This document shows, in pieces, positions 51,889 through 63,801 of a stretch of DNA of 64,000 nt. How positions within the stretch are numbered: the first letter of the stretch is position 1; each line of letters opens with the position of its first letter. The notes under the pieces were generated by a model. That model worked only from the letters and a program-made list of their open reading frames with translations, searched no databases and was not told the DNA's origin. The position numbers were made by a program, and so were the translations under genes. Origin of the DNA: Lithospermum erythrorhizon (lineage: Eukaryota > Streptophyta > Magnoliopsida > Boraginales > Boraginaceae); the NCBI GenBank assembly GCA_019722365.1, contig JADFUC010000107.1:434001-498000 (forward strand), given 5' to 3'.

Positions 51889-52722
51889 TGCTGAAACCAA
51901 GCAGATATTATTTCCTCATAAATGCCCGCTGAACAATTTGATTGATCAACCGATTTATACATTCAAGACTATAAGTTCAATATATGTTAATTGTTAGACA
52001 ACTAGTATTTAGGATCTACCGATATTGACATTAGGAGTTATGATGGCTTATGAGGGTCCGCTCATAATCTATATATTAAGATAATAATTAGTTAATATTG
52101 TCTAATATATTGCTATTGTCGATCCTGGGCCCCAAGAGGTCACACACAAACAAGATACCGAACTAACAATAATATGTATTATAACTTCCCCGGTTTAAAA
52201 CTAAAAACATTTAAGGAAATATTCGTGGCGAAATTCCGAATTCCCGGGACATAGGAGTGTTGGTTAGGGCGGGGGTGGAGAAGTGGATGAGTTTGAGGAG
52301 ATTTTTTCTCTCCTTAAAAACTCTCATTCGCTTTTCTGCCTATATAAAAGAAAGCATCACCCCTTCACAATTAATTGCCTATTAATTCTTCACCTTTGAA
52401 GTCAGCATTCTCTATCTCCTCACCTAGTTCGATGCACTCTCCCCTTAGAAGAAATTAGTTTTTTATTGTTTCGCTTCACTTTAATCGCTCTAGTAAACGC
52501 AAGGGGAGGAGTTCGGGTTAATTTGTCGGGTGTGGATACTGAGAGATACCCCTCGCTTTTGGTATCGGAGCTCTAATAAAGTTTTTCGGTTGCTATAATA
52601 TTATTCCAGAAGAAAGGTACACATTTGTAATTCGTATTTATTATTTTTGTATAGTCCGTAGTATCTAGGATTCGCATCTGATTAGTTTAGAAGTAGTTAG
52701 ATTCGAATATAAAATCCCAACA
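51889..52722 (+). mobile_element. Related copia-type LTR in opposite orientation
   Basis: Starts TGCTGAAACC and ends ATCCCAACA. It aligns with the reverse complement of the outer LTRs throughout: CGCTGAACAATTTGATTG, GACATTAGGAGTTATGATGG, GAGGTCACACAC, a CCTATATAAAAG promoter at about 52339, and TATTATTCC. Flanking TTTAC (51884-51888) and CTTAC (52723-52727) look like a target duplication with one change, so I read it as a solo LTR inserted into the larger copia-type element. Confidence 0.75.
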
Positions 52723-55366
52723 CTTACAACCCCTGAAATGCAATGGCATTCCAAGATCTCTACGATCGAAAATTGAACTAAAAGACGCATACATTTCAAC
52801 TCTCAATCACATTTGTAAGTACTTTATTACTAATATGTCGTAACATAACTCTTTGGCATCAAACATTCATCATAGACTGGGTGTTAATGACTCTTTGCTC
52901 TAACGGCCCAAATTATCTCAATTGGAAATCACCTGCCAAGTCTTACCTGACAATAGTCGACGTGATGTTTATAACCCAAGTCCTAACACTCGGGAACGAT
53001 AAACATCCCATCTGAAGAACACCCAGAATGGTGATACGCCTACAACTGTAGAGTCCACACATAAATGAGACTCAACTAAATCTTTAGTTAGGGATTACTA
53101 CACAAGCCATTTTAAAATACTACTTAATTGGAAGCGGGCTTAGTTATATTTAATGTAATACCTATGATCATGCAAGTTGGGCATATTCAACAAAACATAT
53201 AGTTATTAATTTTGAACATAAGGAGTCAAAAATATAACACATATTGGGATCCATGGATATGAATTTTAAAAAAGAAGAAAATCTAAACTAATTAGCCCCA
53301 AACAATGTCAAGTCACATTCCTCATTCTCGCCTGCCCTTCCTGGTCTCCATATTTCAATTAATTACATTTACAATAAATGGTAACAATTAACATGCCATT
53401 ACATTAGTCGTAAAATAAAAACCATCATTAGTTGTTTTCTCTAAAATAACTTTACAGTTTGTATTTGTAAAAATACTTAATGTAATTCATATCATCACTA
53501 GGGGTCTCATATATCCAACAATATCTCAAATATATATAGATTATACAATAACTAATTTATTTTAGGGCACGTATGTATTTGACGCGTAAAAAGTAAATGT
53601 GGTTGTGCAATCAGACTCAAAAATATATGTTATTTAATGTTCATCAATATGAATAAATAATTCAATCTGCATCAAAAAATATTTATTAAAATCTACTTAA
53701 TTTTGGCAACACTTTAAAACGTATTTTAAGTGTATTAACATTTAATATTAAATAATTAGTATTTTCCATAAAAATACTACTAAACATATATTTGAATCTA
53801 ATTCAAACATATCACTCAAAACATATTTAACTCTATTATCATTTAATATTAAAAAATTAGTATTTTTGGAAAAATACTACTCATTAATTTTAAACTATTT
53901 AATTCAAGAAAATATGTTACTCTAAATCACTTGGCTCAAATAATTCAAAAGTTTCACCTTAATAGAATCAATTCTAATTAATAATTTCAATTACAATTCC
54001 TAATTGATATTTAAAATTTAAAATTTAATTAAATTATACTCTTAGTTTAATTTTATTTCAAGTACTAATTAAACTAACTCTAATCAAATTAGAATTATTT
54101 ATTGTAGTTAAATAATTGTTCAAGTTTTAACTACATCTGTGTTATTCTAATTAGAATTTCCTTCAATCAAATCGAACAATTAAAATAGATAAATTTAATT
54201 ATTGAAATAATTTTCAACTTAAAATTGAGTCAAAAACAATTTTGGGAATTCTTGATGTCTTAAATAGTCACCTGAGCAAACCGAGTATTAAAGCTCATTT
54301 AGGAAGCAAGTTCTACCCTAGTTCTAATTAGAATATTTATTCAAAATAAAATCTAATTAACAATTGAATTTATTATTTTAATTATATTTAAAATATAATT
54401 TAAATAAATAATATGAATTTTAGGATTATAAAAATCTGCCCAAGACTAATTAAGTCAATTATAAAGCTTCGTTCAAAACTAAATTATAATTGACTTAAGA
54501 AACAATTAAAAATACCTAAGTTCAAGTCAAAACAAGTGGCTACTAACCCACATATAGTCCAACTGTATCTATGTCCTAAGAGGGAAGAGTCAATCTCTGG
54601 CCGCCCACGAACCAAAAGCATTAAAGTCACCATCGTACGATGGTCCAAATGACCAGGTCAATAATAGTCAACGCATGGTCGGGTCAGAACCGGTTGTCTG
54701 ATCGTGGTCGGGTTGAACCGGGTCAAACCGAGTCAAATCGTCCGACGTGAAGTCAAAAACCAGCCACAATCGAGTCAACGCTGTTGCCGACGGGGTGTGA
54801 CGCCATCAAGAAGACGGGCTTGCCACCCACGCAGGTCTGGCTACTCGCCTACCTCTCAAGCGACAACACACACGGTCTACTAGATGGTCGCGACGTGCAC
54901 TGCCAGGCGACTTCACATCGACTTCACTGGCCTCGCCTCACTATTTTGTAGCCTTCCTTGTTCAAGGCTTTTAACAGACGATCAATTTTCATCAATTCGA
55001 AATCGAAACTGATATAAAATTTGCCTCGAAAAATTCTATGAAATTTAGAAAAATATTTCTAATTGAATTATAACTAAAAATACAAATTAAAGATTAACAA
55101 TTAATCAGATATCAGTTAGTTTTCATCAGATGATCAATTGATTCAACTATTTTAAGTATAGTAAAAAGTAATTCAAAAATCCTAAAAAATTATATAAAAT
55201 CAAGAAAATATTTATTTAACTACATAAAAAAAAAAAATTATTAGCAATTAATCATATTTATTCAATTAATCACGTAATATTAAACATATAAAATCTGGTT
55301 TCAATATATAAACAATTTATGTAGCATAATTACGTAATTATAATATCAAGTCGGCTCGACGCTTAA
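52723..55366. other. Copia-type internal domain, 5' part
   Basis: Mostly AT-rich, with a GC-rich patch at 54595-54960. That patch holds repeated GGTCGGGT/GAACCGG phrases and a perfect 16-bp palindrome (54629-54644). On the plus strand 52902-52960 reads NGPNYLNWKSPAKSYL, resembling the start of copia gag. A weak GTCGAGCC string next to the right LTR on the minus strand may be a decayed primer-binding site. Confidence 0.45.
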
Positions 55367-56271
55367 TGCTGGGTTTTACGGATCAAAATAACAATTATCT
55401 AAACCGATTACCAAGAACTCTACGACATTATTGTAAAAACAAAGATTTTAATTAGAGATGTTCCTGCACTCCTTGAAGTCAGAATGAATAATGTCGAGGA
55501 GGCTCCGAACAACTTTATATATGTAGATTGCTCAAGTAATAGTCTACACCAACGATTGATCAAACCCTTCCTTCGGACATTTTAGCTGTGGAACTATTTT
55601 AGCAAAGGAAAAATAGGTTAAGGAAAATCAAGTTTTTCTTCCTCATTATGGCCGAATGCGGCGAGTAGAGGTTTTTGTTTCATCTCTTCTCAAAAGATGA
55701 TTAATGAATAAAGGTAAATTATGAAATGAACAACTTAAACCTCTTTATATAGGCTTCTCAAGCCTATATTTTAGGTTTCCAGAATGTTCCTTTAGAACAT
55801 TTCAGAACCTTCCCATCACATCCCTAAAATCAAAGCAAGTAGGATAAGGCTAGAACATTCTAGAACCCCTCTATTTTTCTCCTCTTCATGCACGGCTAGT
55901 GGTAGAATCTTACATATAGAATCTTGCCCCAAAATTTTCTTATACTCATACTCTTTTTAAATCAAGAAGTTATAATGTATTATAGTTGACCCTATTGTCG
56001 CATTAACTCTTAGGCCTCGAATTGATGAGTAATGTATGGGATACTCTATGCTTAACCGATCATAGCAATAATATATGTATTATGAGCCGATTCCCTAGCC
56101 ATCATAACCCCTAACGTCGACGCGAGTTAATCCTATTATGTCAATTGTTCAACAATCAAATATATATATGAATCCTATAATGAATATAATTAAATGAGTA
56201 ACGTGCTGTGCTGTAACTCAAACGGTTCAATCCGCAAATTTATTTAGATCCGATATCTCATATTTCCAACA
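55367..56271 (-). repeat. 5' LTR of the nested copia-type element
   Basis: 905 bp, collinear with 47341-48210 but with many substitutions and small indels, indicating an old insertion. It ends CCAACA before the target duplication. Confidence 0.85.
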
Positions 56272-57061
56272 AATACGAGCCCCTCGTGGGGACATCTTTA
56301 TGGGTATCGGTAGCAAAGGTGTGTACGCATTAAAATGAGTGACAAACAATTACCCTAATACTGTGGCCTGACGCAGAGGAAACCTGTAAAAGAGATCAAA
56401 CCGCGATACCGAAAGTATCATCGAGAACACGGGTGACACCAATGACATCAGAGGGATTCTAAAGACGAAATAGAAAAGTCATACAAACATGGTACCGAAG
56501 GAGTTCAACTCCGGAGGTGCGATACATGAGGAAAGACCTCAAGGGCGCGGTCCAAGTCCACCCCTGCTATACCCAAGAGGCGTAAAGCATGTACTTTAAA
56601 CGCCTCCATAACCCTTATAGGCATCCAAGGAGTCCCTATCGTCCAAGGACGGATAAAAGGGTCATGGGAAGGAAACGAGGAAACATCACTGGTCGGGCGC
56701 ATTGGGTAAATCTCATTTCGTGGTTAACATGATGTCCGTAAGTTTATGAAGTGATTATATCCTGGTTAACATGACGCTTGGCGCCTTTTAAATCGCTTTC
56801 ATCTCTTAAATCGGGCAAAGTTAAATCTCCCCTTTCTTCCGCACTTCTAAGCAAAGATCCCCAAGAACAATTTCTTTGTGACGCATTTAATGCAATAAAG
56901 TTGTCAAAGACTTAAAGTAGTACTCTCTGGGATCACCCCCCAAAATTAATTTGAAACGGGAAGAATCTAGCTATACCCATCAGCGCCAAAAAGCGGGTAA
57001 GAAGCATCGTGACTAGTACGGCGCCGAGACAATACAAAAACGATTTAATTATGCGAGTCAT
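56272..57061 (+). pseudogene. Tat element gag end and truncated reverse transcriptase
   Basis: Gag reading resumes at 56272. Protease and most of reverse transcriptase are missing: only about 0.8 kb lies here, where over 2 kb would be expected. The late reverse-transcriptase/RNase H connection is faintly visible near 56880-56940 (CDAFNAIK, then a leucine-tryptophan patch). Several stops are present. Confidence 0.45.
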
Positions 57062-57385
57062 GTGCTACATGGCTTAGAAGAAAATTATCCTATAATTGAT
57101 GTATTTATACTTCTCTCTGTGATCTCAAATTTCATAAATAAATCATACTTCGAGTCCTACTGCATAAAAGTCATCATAGACCAACCGTTAAAGCGAATCC
57201 CGACAAGGCCCGCATTGTCTGGGCGGATGACGACATGGGCCATCGAGTTGAGTGACTTTGAGATCACCTATGAGCCTAGAACTAGCATAAAGGCACATGC
57301 GTTGGGAGATTTTGTCACTGAGTGTACAACACGCCAACCGCCACATGTTATGGGCCATGTAGCCCTCGTAACTCAAGCAAGTTAA
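57062..57385 (+). pseudogene. Tat pol: RNase H domain
   Basis: An open stretch of 107 codons. It contains HGLEENYPIID (family ..E.RYPPIEK), IIDQPLKRI (TDQPLR), RPALSGRMTTWAIELSDFEI and KAHALGDFVTE (KAQALADF..E). These are the classic Ty3/gypsy RNase H motifs that follow reverse transcriptase. The enzyme removes RNA from the RNA-DNA hybrid. It is the longest uninterrupted part of this pol. Confidence 0.85.
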
Positions 57386-57830
57386 CCCCGGGAGCGGGTA
57401 GTACATGTTGATAGAGCAAGAAACATCAAAAGCTCTGGGGCGGGAATTATAATCCAAGGACCTGATGAAATAACCATGGAATACACTCTGCTAGTTTTCG
57501 CATGAAACTACTAAGCACGAGCGGAATACGGTAACGACAAATTTCGCCTAACGACGGTCAAATCTGGGGTTCACGTGTCTTCAATGGTGAGGTGGATTCT
57601 AAAAGCTTAATTTATGGACCAAATCAAAGGAGAGTATGGATAAAAAAAAATGAGATTCTTATCAAGTATCATGAAAAGGCGGAAATTCATGGCCATGGAT
57701 TCACAAAATGTTTTCACTCACGCCCCAAGAGTTACGTAACGAGGAGGCAGATAGGCTATCCCAACTCGCCACCACATACTATCATAAGTTGCCAAAGGAG
57801 GTATATATAGAGTTAAGGGACCATCCAGCC
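57386..57830 (+). pseudogene. Tat pol: second, archaeal-like RNase H domain
   Basis: VVHVDRARN, SSGAGIIIQGPDEITMEYTL and, after two stops, ARAEYG lie at 57399-57533. They match the VDGASN..GSGAG...EYAL...EAEY pattern of the additional RNase H found in Tat-lineage elements. The end of the domain (NEEADRLSQLATTYYHKLP) is at about 57738-57795. Frame changes and stops interrupt it. Its presence beside the first RNase H is the main reason for assigning the Tat lineage. Confidence 0.8.
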
Positions 57831-57959
57831 TGTGAAGAAAAACTCTAAGTATCGCTTTGGGAGGAACCCTATGACGTGAGTAACCCCTATAAATAGACAT
57901 ACTGTCACACAGGCGCTTACCAAGCAACAAGTTTTTGGGGTGTCAAGACAATACATAAC

Positions 57960-58960
57960 AAAAATTATAAGTTCCATATGTATCAAGGCGAATTCTATAA
58001 GAAATTAGTAGATGGCCAATTGTTGTTATGTATATCCTAGAAACATACCCATGTCATGTTCAAGGTTATTAACGGATGGCTCTCAGCCTTTAAAAATTAT
58101 AAGAATCGGGTTCTTTTGGCCCACTGCGAAAAGATATCGCCTATGTGAAGAAATGTGATGCATGTCAAAGGCTCAGCACATTGTCCCAAAGACCAGCCGC
58201 AACTTTAACCTCGCTAAGGTCCAATTCCTTTTCTCAAGATCGTAGGAATCAGTCATGTGGGAGCTATCAAAGGCGAAGGCTGGGGCGAGTAGAGCGTCGT
58301 CATTGTATTATTTCAAAGAATCGGGTGTAAGCACCATCGACAAAAGCATCAAGGGTGATAACATTGTATATTTTCTTTGGAAACACATATAGTAACGCTG
58401 CCAAGCTTTGGGGATCCCAAGGATATCGGGTTCCTGATAACGGACCATAGTTCGGCATGGGCAACATCGCAATGCCTTTGGCTGTGGCGGCCGGGACGCA
58501 CCAAAGATTGTCGCGATGTCTACTAGCTTACCACCCAATTCTGGACAGTTGAGGTGATGAACCGCATAGTCTTCAGTGGGCTCAAAAAGACCTTGGTACA
58601 AACAGAAGCAAACAAAGTGGAACATGGTCGGGCTTGAATTACAATGTTGTTGCGTCACTTCACAAAGACTCCCTCACATGTAACGGGGGCAAAACCCCTG
58701 GCCTCGGCCCTAGTATGGGCTGGGCGGAAGCCATACTACCTTAGCGGAAGTAGGTTTTACCCACATACGTATAGTGCGGGTTTTGAGGAGGTCAAAAACA
58801 ACCAATGCATGAGAAACATTTTAACTTCACTTCCGGATGAGTTAAGGACACCGCTTCTCAGAGCATGGTCTAGGCGCAAACACTCGTGGCGCCAAGTCTT
58901 ACAACCATCGGGTATAACAAACAACTCAAGTGATGGGCCGATTTGGTGATGCGTGGCGGC
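57960..58960 (+). pseudogene. Tat pol: integrase
   Basis: A zinc-finger region with FFWPTAKR (58110) and VKKCDACQR (58147-58173) is followed by RPAATLTS (58195). A degenerate core near 58420-58610 includes GIPRI, DNG and EVMNRI..GLKK. The C-terminal part at 58644-58949 contains ALVWAGRK, FEEVKNNQCMRNIL and LPDELRTPLLRAWSRRK, which match WAYRTTP.. and ..N...R..L..LPE.RE.A. Integrase inserts the DNA copy into the genome. Stops and frameshifts make it inactive. Confidence 0.8.
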
Positions 58961-59836
58961 GCGTAAGCCTACCCGAATTGTGCCAGATCGCCAAGTTCAA
59001 AATAGCTGTCCATACAATGTAATCTCATAGTGGTCGGGCTTGGCTACCTATGAGTTGTGTCGCCACACAATGGAAAGTCAATCAACCACTTCAAGGCCCC
59101 ACCGCAAAACAATTATGCTTAAATATTAATGTCATTTCAGTTTACACACCTACGAGCAACTTAATGTCATTTCAGTTTATTTACTCTATTCAATAAAGTG
59201 GCATTCCTATTATTTGGTATTAAGATTATTTCAGGAATCACAATAAACCGCCTAAGATGATGTGCTTGGAAAAATACAAGGGAACTAACAATTGTAAAAT
59301 GGCAAAAACCCAACTGGATTCAAAGTGTGAACTCATTGCTTCTAATCCTTTATAAAGTGGTACATAACTTGGGTTTTCAAACCAGAAAAAACTTTAATTC
59401 GAAAGGTCCTAAAGATGTGAAGTGCGCTAATCACAAAAGGACAACCTCTTAAGAGGATACCTCGCAAACTCTAACTCAAATCTAGCCAACATAAAAGGCA
59501 TGATACAACCGCGAGACGTAATAAAGCAAGAATTATAAGTAGATAACTTGAAAGCTCCCTTGAACTCGTCAAGACCATTCTTTTAAGCAAGAAAAAATGG
59601 TCTCCTAGCGGGGGCAAACAAAGGGGGAAAGTTATATAACAAAAGTATTTACAAAGATAATCATATCAAATAAAAAAGTAAAAAATGTATAAACAAAGGC
59701 ATATAAACCCAAAGCAAAGGTATAAAAGTAGCTAAATCAAATAAAATAAGAGGAACAAAGTCTGAAATACAAAGGCACCAAAAGTTATAAAATTATGTTG
59801 TTAATTCAAATCTTGGGACATTATCTTCGCAATGCT
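58961..59836. other. Non-coding part of the Tat element
   Basis: Between integrase and the antisense ORF relic. AATGTCATTTCAGTTTA occurs twice (59128-59144 and 59163-59179). No gene is seen. Confidence 0.45.
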
Positions 59837-62245
59837 TCAAATGACGTCTTCACCTTCAACTTCAGCCTCCCTTCTACCATGGCGACTTCTCAAATAGAGG
59901 TTTCTGATCAGAGTGCCAACTTGATGCCCCAATGGAAATCTTTTGGTCCTAATCCTTCTTGAAAGAGAGCGAAGCAGTTCATTAGCTGGTTGAAATGACA
60001 AGACTGGCAGAGTTTCTGCCCAACGGCGAGACAAACCTCCTTGTCTTTAAAGCTCAACAGCCTCAGCTACCTGGCCGCTCACTTTAGCCTTCCCAGCCTT
60101 TGAACTCTCTCTCCCTACCTGCCAAACCCCAGCTTCCAAACATCATCTTTCATCTCTATCAAGGCTAACGTGAAATCCTCTATATGATCTTTAAACAGTA
60201 AAATTCTGTCATTCTTCTCGCCTTTCAAGCTCCGCTCAAGCGCATCAGTGCACCTTTAGCTAGCTGCTCAACCTCACCGTAATTTCTCTCAAGGAAGCTT
60301 CAAACTCTTCATTGCTGCTCAACGGATAGAGAACCTTAGCATTGTTCAACATTCTCCTCTCTTCAAGTGTTCCCTGAGTTGATTCCAAATCAATCTACTT
60401 TTTCTCCTAAGAGATTTATTCAATACCTCCTCGGCGAAAGCTGAAGCAAAATTGAACATCGAGGCCCTGCGGAAGCACTTGCAGCAAAGCATACACCATA
60501 GAAAATCCAAAGGAAAACGAATAAAGATATGGCCCTCATTTTGAGGTAAAGAAAAGCAGGCACACGATCCTGGGGGTCAGTTAATAGGTCGCTTTTTTCC
60601 CTTCATCCGCAGGTGCCACCTGCAGTCAAGTGATTACTTCCGGCATATCTCTTGAACGGCAAGCTTACTGGAAGTTAATAAGGCGCCCATGTAACGAAAT
60701 AATATGGAAGTCCCTTCGCCATGTGCTTTAAGTTCTTTGGTCGTTGCCTTCTTCGTAGCAACGATTGATTTTCCCTAACCTAGGACTATACTGGGAGCAA
60801 TGTTGAAAAAAGAGGAAGCATAGATTTCCTTTCCCCAAATACATCCACCCCATCAAATGAAGAGGTGAGCTTCTTCATCCGTGAAAATCACCTCCTGCGG
60901 AAGAAAGTATTATGCACGGGGCATTCATTTTCTTCTACGCCTTTCCACCTTGGCTCCTTTGAGCTCAAGGGCGGGATTCTCAACCCTCTATCAAACATTG
61001 TGGGACGGGGCCCAGTGCCCCTTAATGATTTCCCTTACCACCCCAAGCCAATGGCTAATTTAAAACGAGGAAGCACTTACCACCCATGGCAACAACCTCC
61101 ACCTTAGTAGATCCGCCCATTCGATGGATTCCTCAAACTCAATAAATAAAGAGAAAGAGGTTAATATGTCAAACAAGAACATAAAATATGTGGAGTACGG
61201 ATACAAAGGTAAATAGGTAATGGGCTGATTGCAACGAGGATTATACATCTTGTCATGGATCAAACCCGCCATGATCAAGGAGCTCTCCCCACAAGAGGGC
61301 GAATGCTTTACTCGGAAAGTTAAGCTCCTGTTCCCGGATTTGCCTGGAGCAAAGGTGTTCTCCCTCATGCATGTAGAACCCACCTCGGCCCTTATGTCTG
61401 CGAAGTTGCAACTCTGGGACCCATACCACCAAGGATGAAAAACCAGTTAACATGCCACCATGAGGCATGAACTTTATTGGGGTGAGAGTCGGCTAAGAAA
61501 TTTTTGCTCAATTTTCCTTTCGCCTCCCTAAGCGGCATCGTTCTTATGCTTAAGGTAGGAAAGACTAGCAAATAACGGGACGGAGTTTACCCCAAACTAT
61601 ACTACATGTCGAATTCGAAAAATGGTAATATTCAATAATCCCATCTAAGTTTCAAATGTTCTAACAACTCATTTACTAACCTCAAAGCAACTGTAGGCTC
61701 CATCCCGAAGCGTGAAATGTCTCTAAAACACAGGGTCCACCCCCGACAAAACGCCCCCATCGTATCTCCCTCATTAACGATTTGCTCTATAATTCATTCG
61801 CCCTCCACGAGAACTCTAATACCCACATCATCCGGAATTGAAAAATACTCTTTAAAACCCCACAATTGAGTATCCGTAAAAGGAATTGGGAGGGGGTGTT
61901 CAATAAAAGTGGGAAGAACCCTCAGAAGAAGACGAACAATGGAGTGAAAGCCTGCTCTGCCAAAGGATCGTTTTCATCCGCAGTTTGGTCACCGTACGGG
62001 CTGGGTACTCGTCTATCTCCCTGAAGATATCTTCACTCGCCTCTTGTTTCGGTGCAATGTTAGCGAATGGATCTTGATAAGGCATAAAAACTAAATCCCC
62101 ATATTGAACTTCCGTACCTTCGGATATATAGAGTCCAACCTTTTGGAGAGTAGTCGCATCGATAACCCTAACCGAGGATGCATCACGAAACGGAGAAGAT
62201 GAGGGGGTGTCTTTGATACTTATGTCAGCATTGATTGCATCAAGA
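59837..62245 (-). pseudogene. Antisense ORF relic of the Tat element
   Basis: Read on the minus strand from 62245 downward, coding-like blocks appear in order. 61960-62245 is an open acidic N-terminal region (PFANIAPKQEASEDIFREID). 61253-61440 holds GGFYMHEGEH and ELNFPSKAFALLWGELLDHG, similar to the FYEGxLRxGLRFPLxPFV block of the putative gypsy-type transposon domain (PF04195-like). About 60040-60500 is a charged, helix-forming stretch (EVLNKSLRRKSRLI, NEEFEASLREITVRL), and 59837-60034 an Arg-rich tail. Blocks are separated by stops and frame changes. Some Tat-lineage elements carry an extra ORF in this place, sometimes antisense. The domain name is from memory and uncertain. Confidence 0.45.
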
Positions 62246-62678
62246 GAAATTCAACAGTCAACAAACACTATTATAGAATGAATTGAAGCAAAAAGTATGA
62301 AACTTCAAGGGAAAACCTCATAATAATGGAAGGTTTAAAGGAGAGAGTGGACAATGTTTTTGGGATAGTGCTTGGAACAGTTCGGGAGAAAGTGGACAAT
62401 CTTTTTAGGACAATAAAATCTTGAGATAATCTGGTAAGAAGAGCACCAAAAGATTACAATTTATACCAGATTGTTACTTCTCAATACCACACAATCACAA
62501 TCTACTCAAAGTTATAACTTCCAAGAACTTCTTGTATTATTATAAGAGCAAAAAACCGAAAAGAAAAGAGGAACATGAAGGGGTTGCTCGAAGAAGATGA
62601 TCAGTTGCAAAGAGTTTGAAAGGGTTTGAAGAAAGTACAAATAAAGTGAAAAACAAAGTGCAAAATCGTAACTTTTAT

Positions 62679-62693
62679 AGAGGAAGTGGGGGG
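62679..62693 (+). other. Polypurine tract of the Tat element
   Basis: AGAGGAAGTGGGGGG, six bases before the 3' LTR start. It primes plus-strand DNA synthesis. Confidence 0.7.
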
Positions 62694-62699
62694 CCATCA

Positions 62700-63302
62700 T
62701 GACACAGTTTCCCAGGTGTAAAATCTTTATTCCTTAGTACCTATCCACTTGATTCATAACCAGCTTTCTCGAGGCGGATAACCGAGGGGTATTGGAACTT
62801 GCTCAGAGGATACTCACGAGGTATATGTAACATTTAAATAATAATATCCCTTGTGACGGTTCTCGATACCAATAAATAGTTGATGCGATGTGGCCGGTTA
62901 TGACTGCCGGATATCTCGCTTGATTATAATAACTAGGCCCAGAGTCCAAGGCCAAGAAAAGCTTTTTCATATATTCTACATCAATAGGAAGAGGCGTGTG
63001 GCGTCTTCGCTCCACTTTAGTATATTCCTCTCGTTGTATTATATATATATTCTCACCAAGTACATAACAGGTAATGTTATTGTACTTGTTCGCATATAAT
63101 ACAACACTATTCTTTATTACTTGGACTCGTCTACTTATGAGAATATCTGCATAATAATCCGATTCAATATTCAATCCACGGTATTTGACGAGTTGAACCA
63201 ATTTACTCTCCGGACGTACAGGATGTCACTCACCAAACATATATAGCAGTAATCCCAGTTAAGAACTGTTGCACCAGACTTTGAGAAAATCTGGAGAATA
63301 CA
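62700..63302 (+). repeat. 3' LTR of the Tat element
   Basis: 603 bp starting TGACACAG and ending AATACA. It matches the 5' LTR, with a TATATATAT promoter patch at about 63041. The minus-strand ORF at 62803-63201 is LTR sequence, not a gene. Confidence 0.78.
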
Positions 63303-63380
63303 TCGAGATACATTACACATTTTCCACTTCAAATTCATTGTTGTTTTTTAACTATTTGAGGTGTAATATTATCAATTACA

Positions 63381-63460
63381 ATTAATATATAACTTTTTAT
63401 TTCTTATTTTAATAAATACAATTAATATATAACTTTTTATTTCCTATTTTAATAAAGACA
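63381..63460. repeat. 40-bp tandem duplication
   Basis: Two adjacent 40-bp units (63381-63420 and 63421-63460) differ at two positions. AT-rich, just outside the Tat 3' LTR. Confidence 0.9.
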
Positions 63461-63533
63461 ATAAATTCAATAAAAAAAATTCTTATAATTTTCATAAAAT
63501 GGTTAGAAACTATTCACAATGAAAACTTAACTA

Positions 63534-63799
63534 CTCCCTTTTGGATAAAATAACTTTTCACTGTATTTTATCTTAGAAAAAATTTGATTGTTTTACTTGT
63601 CATTTTAGCATAAAAGATTGTTCTTCTATATTTTCAATATATTTTTTGAAAGTTTTTTCTTATTAACTTATTAACCAATTAATGATATTGTTTCAATTAA
63701 TTGTCGTTCTATATTTTCAATGTACTTTTTGATTATTTTTTCTTCTTCTTTATTTATGTGTATAACTCTAGAACGACAAGTAGTTTTATCTGGAGGGAG
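63534..63799. mobile_element. Stowaway MITE
   Basis: 266 bp flanked by TA on both sides (63532-63533 and 63800-63801). The left end CTCCCTTTTGGATAAAATAAC and the inverse of the right end CTCCCTCCAGATAAAACTAC agree over most positions. AT-rich interior. The minus-strand ORF at 63754-63948 crosses its edge and is spurious. Confidence 0.75.
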
Positions 63800-63801
63800 T
63801 A

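Larger units (their letters stand above)
47341..56271 (-). mobile_element. Copia-type LTR element inserted in Tat gag
   Basis: The outer LTRs (47341-48210 and 55367-56271) begin TGTTGG/TGCTGG and end CCAACA. The flanks AATATG (47335-47340) and AATACG (56272-56277) form a target duplication with one C-to-T change at a CpG, and the gag sequence resumes across the gap. On the minus strand a purine-rich tract precedes the left LTR (48211-48226), so the left LTR is the 3' LTR and the element runs leftward. The interior has no readable copia pol. It also contains an inverted LTR of a related family (51889-52722). Confidence 0.8.
45577..63302 (+). mobile_element. Ty3/gypsy element, Tat lineage, carrying a nested copia element
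   Basis: In order on the plus strand: 5' LTR (to 46132), primer-binding site (46137), gag (from 46177), a nested copia-type element (47341-56271), gag/pol remnants, RNase H, second RNase H, integrase (to about 58950), an antisense ORF relic (59837-62245), polypurine tract (62679-62693) and 3' LTR (62700-63302). A second, archaeal-like RNase H and an extra ORF between pol and the 3' LTR are known features of the Tat lineage. Most of protease and reverse transcriptase is deleted. Without the insertion the element is about 8.8 kb. Possible target duplications are TTGAG (45571) and TCGAG (63303), one C-to-T change apart, but the 5' LTR start is degraded. Confidence 0.8.

Noticed and set aside
52557..52573. 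TTTTGGTATCGGAGCTC, very like a copia primer-binding site
   Set aside because: Alignment with the outer LTRs continues on both sides for about 150 bp more, so the string is inside the LTR (51889-52722), not after it.
62803..63201. Minus-strand 132-codon ORF, one of the longest in the window
   Set aside because: Lies entirely in the Tat 3' LTR, and the corresponding 5' LTR has no such frame.
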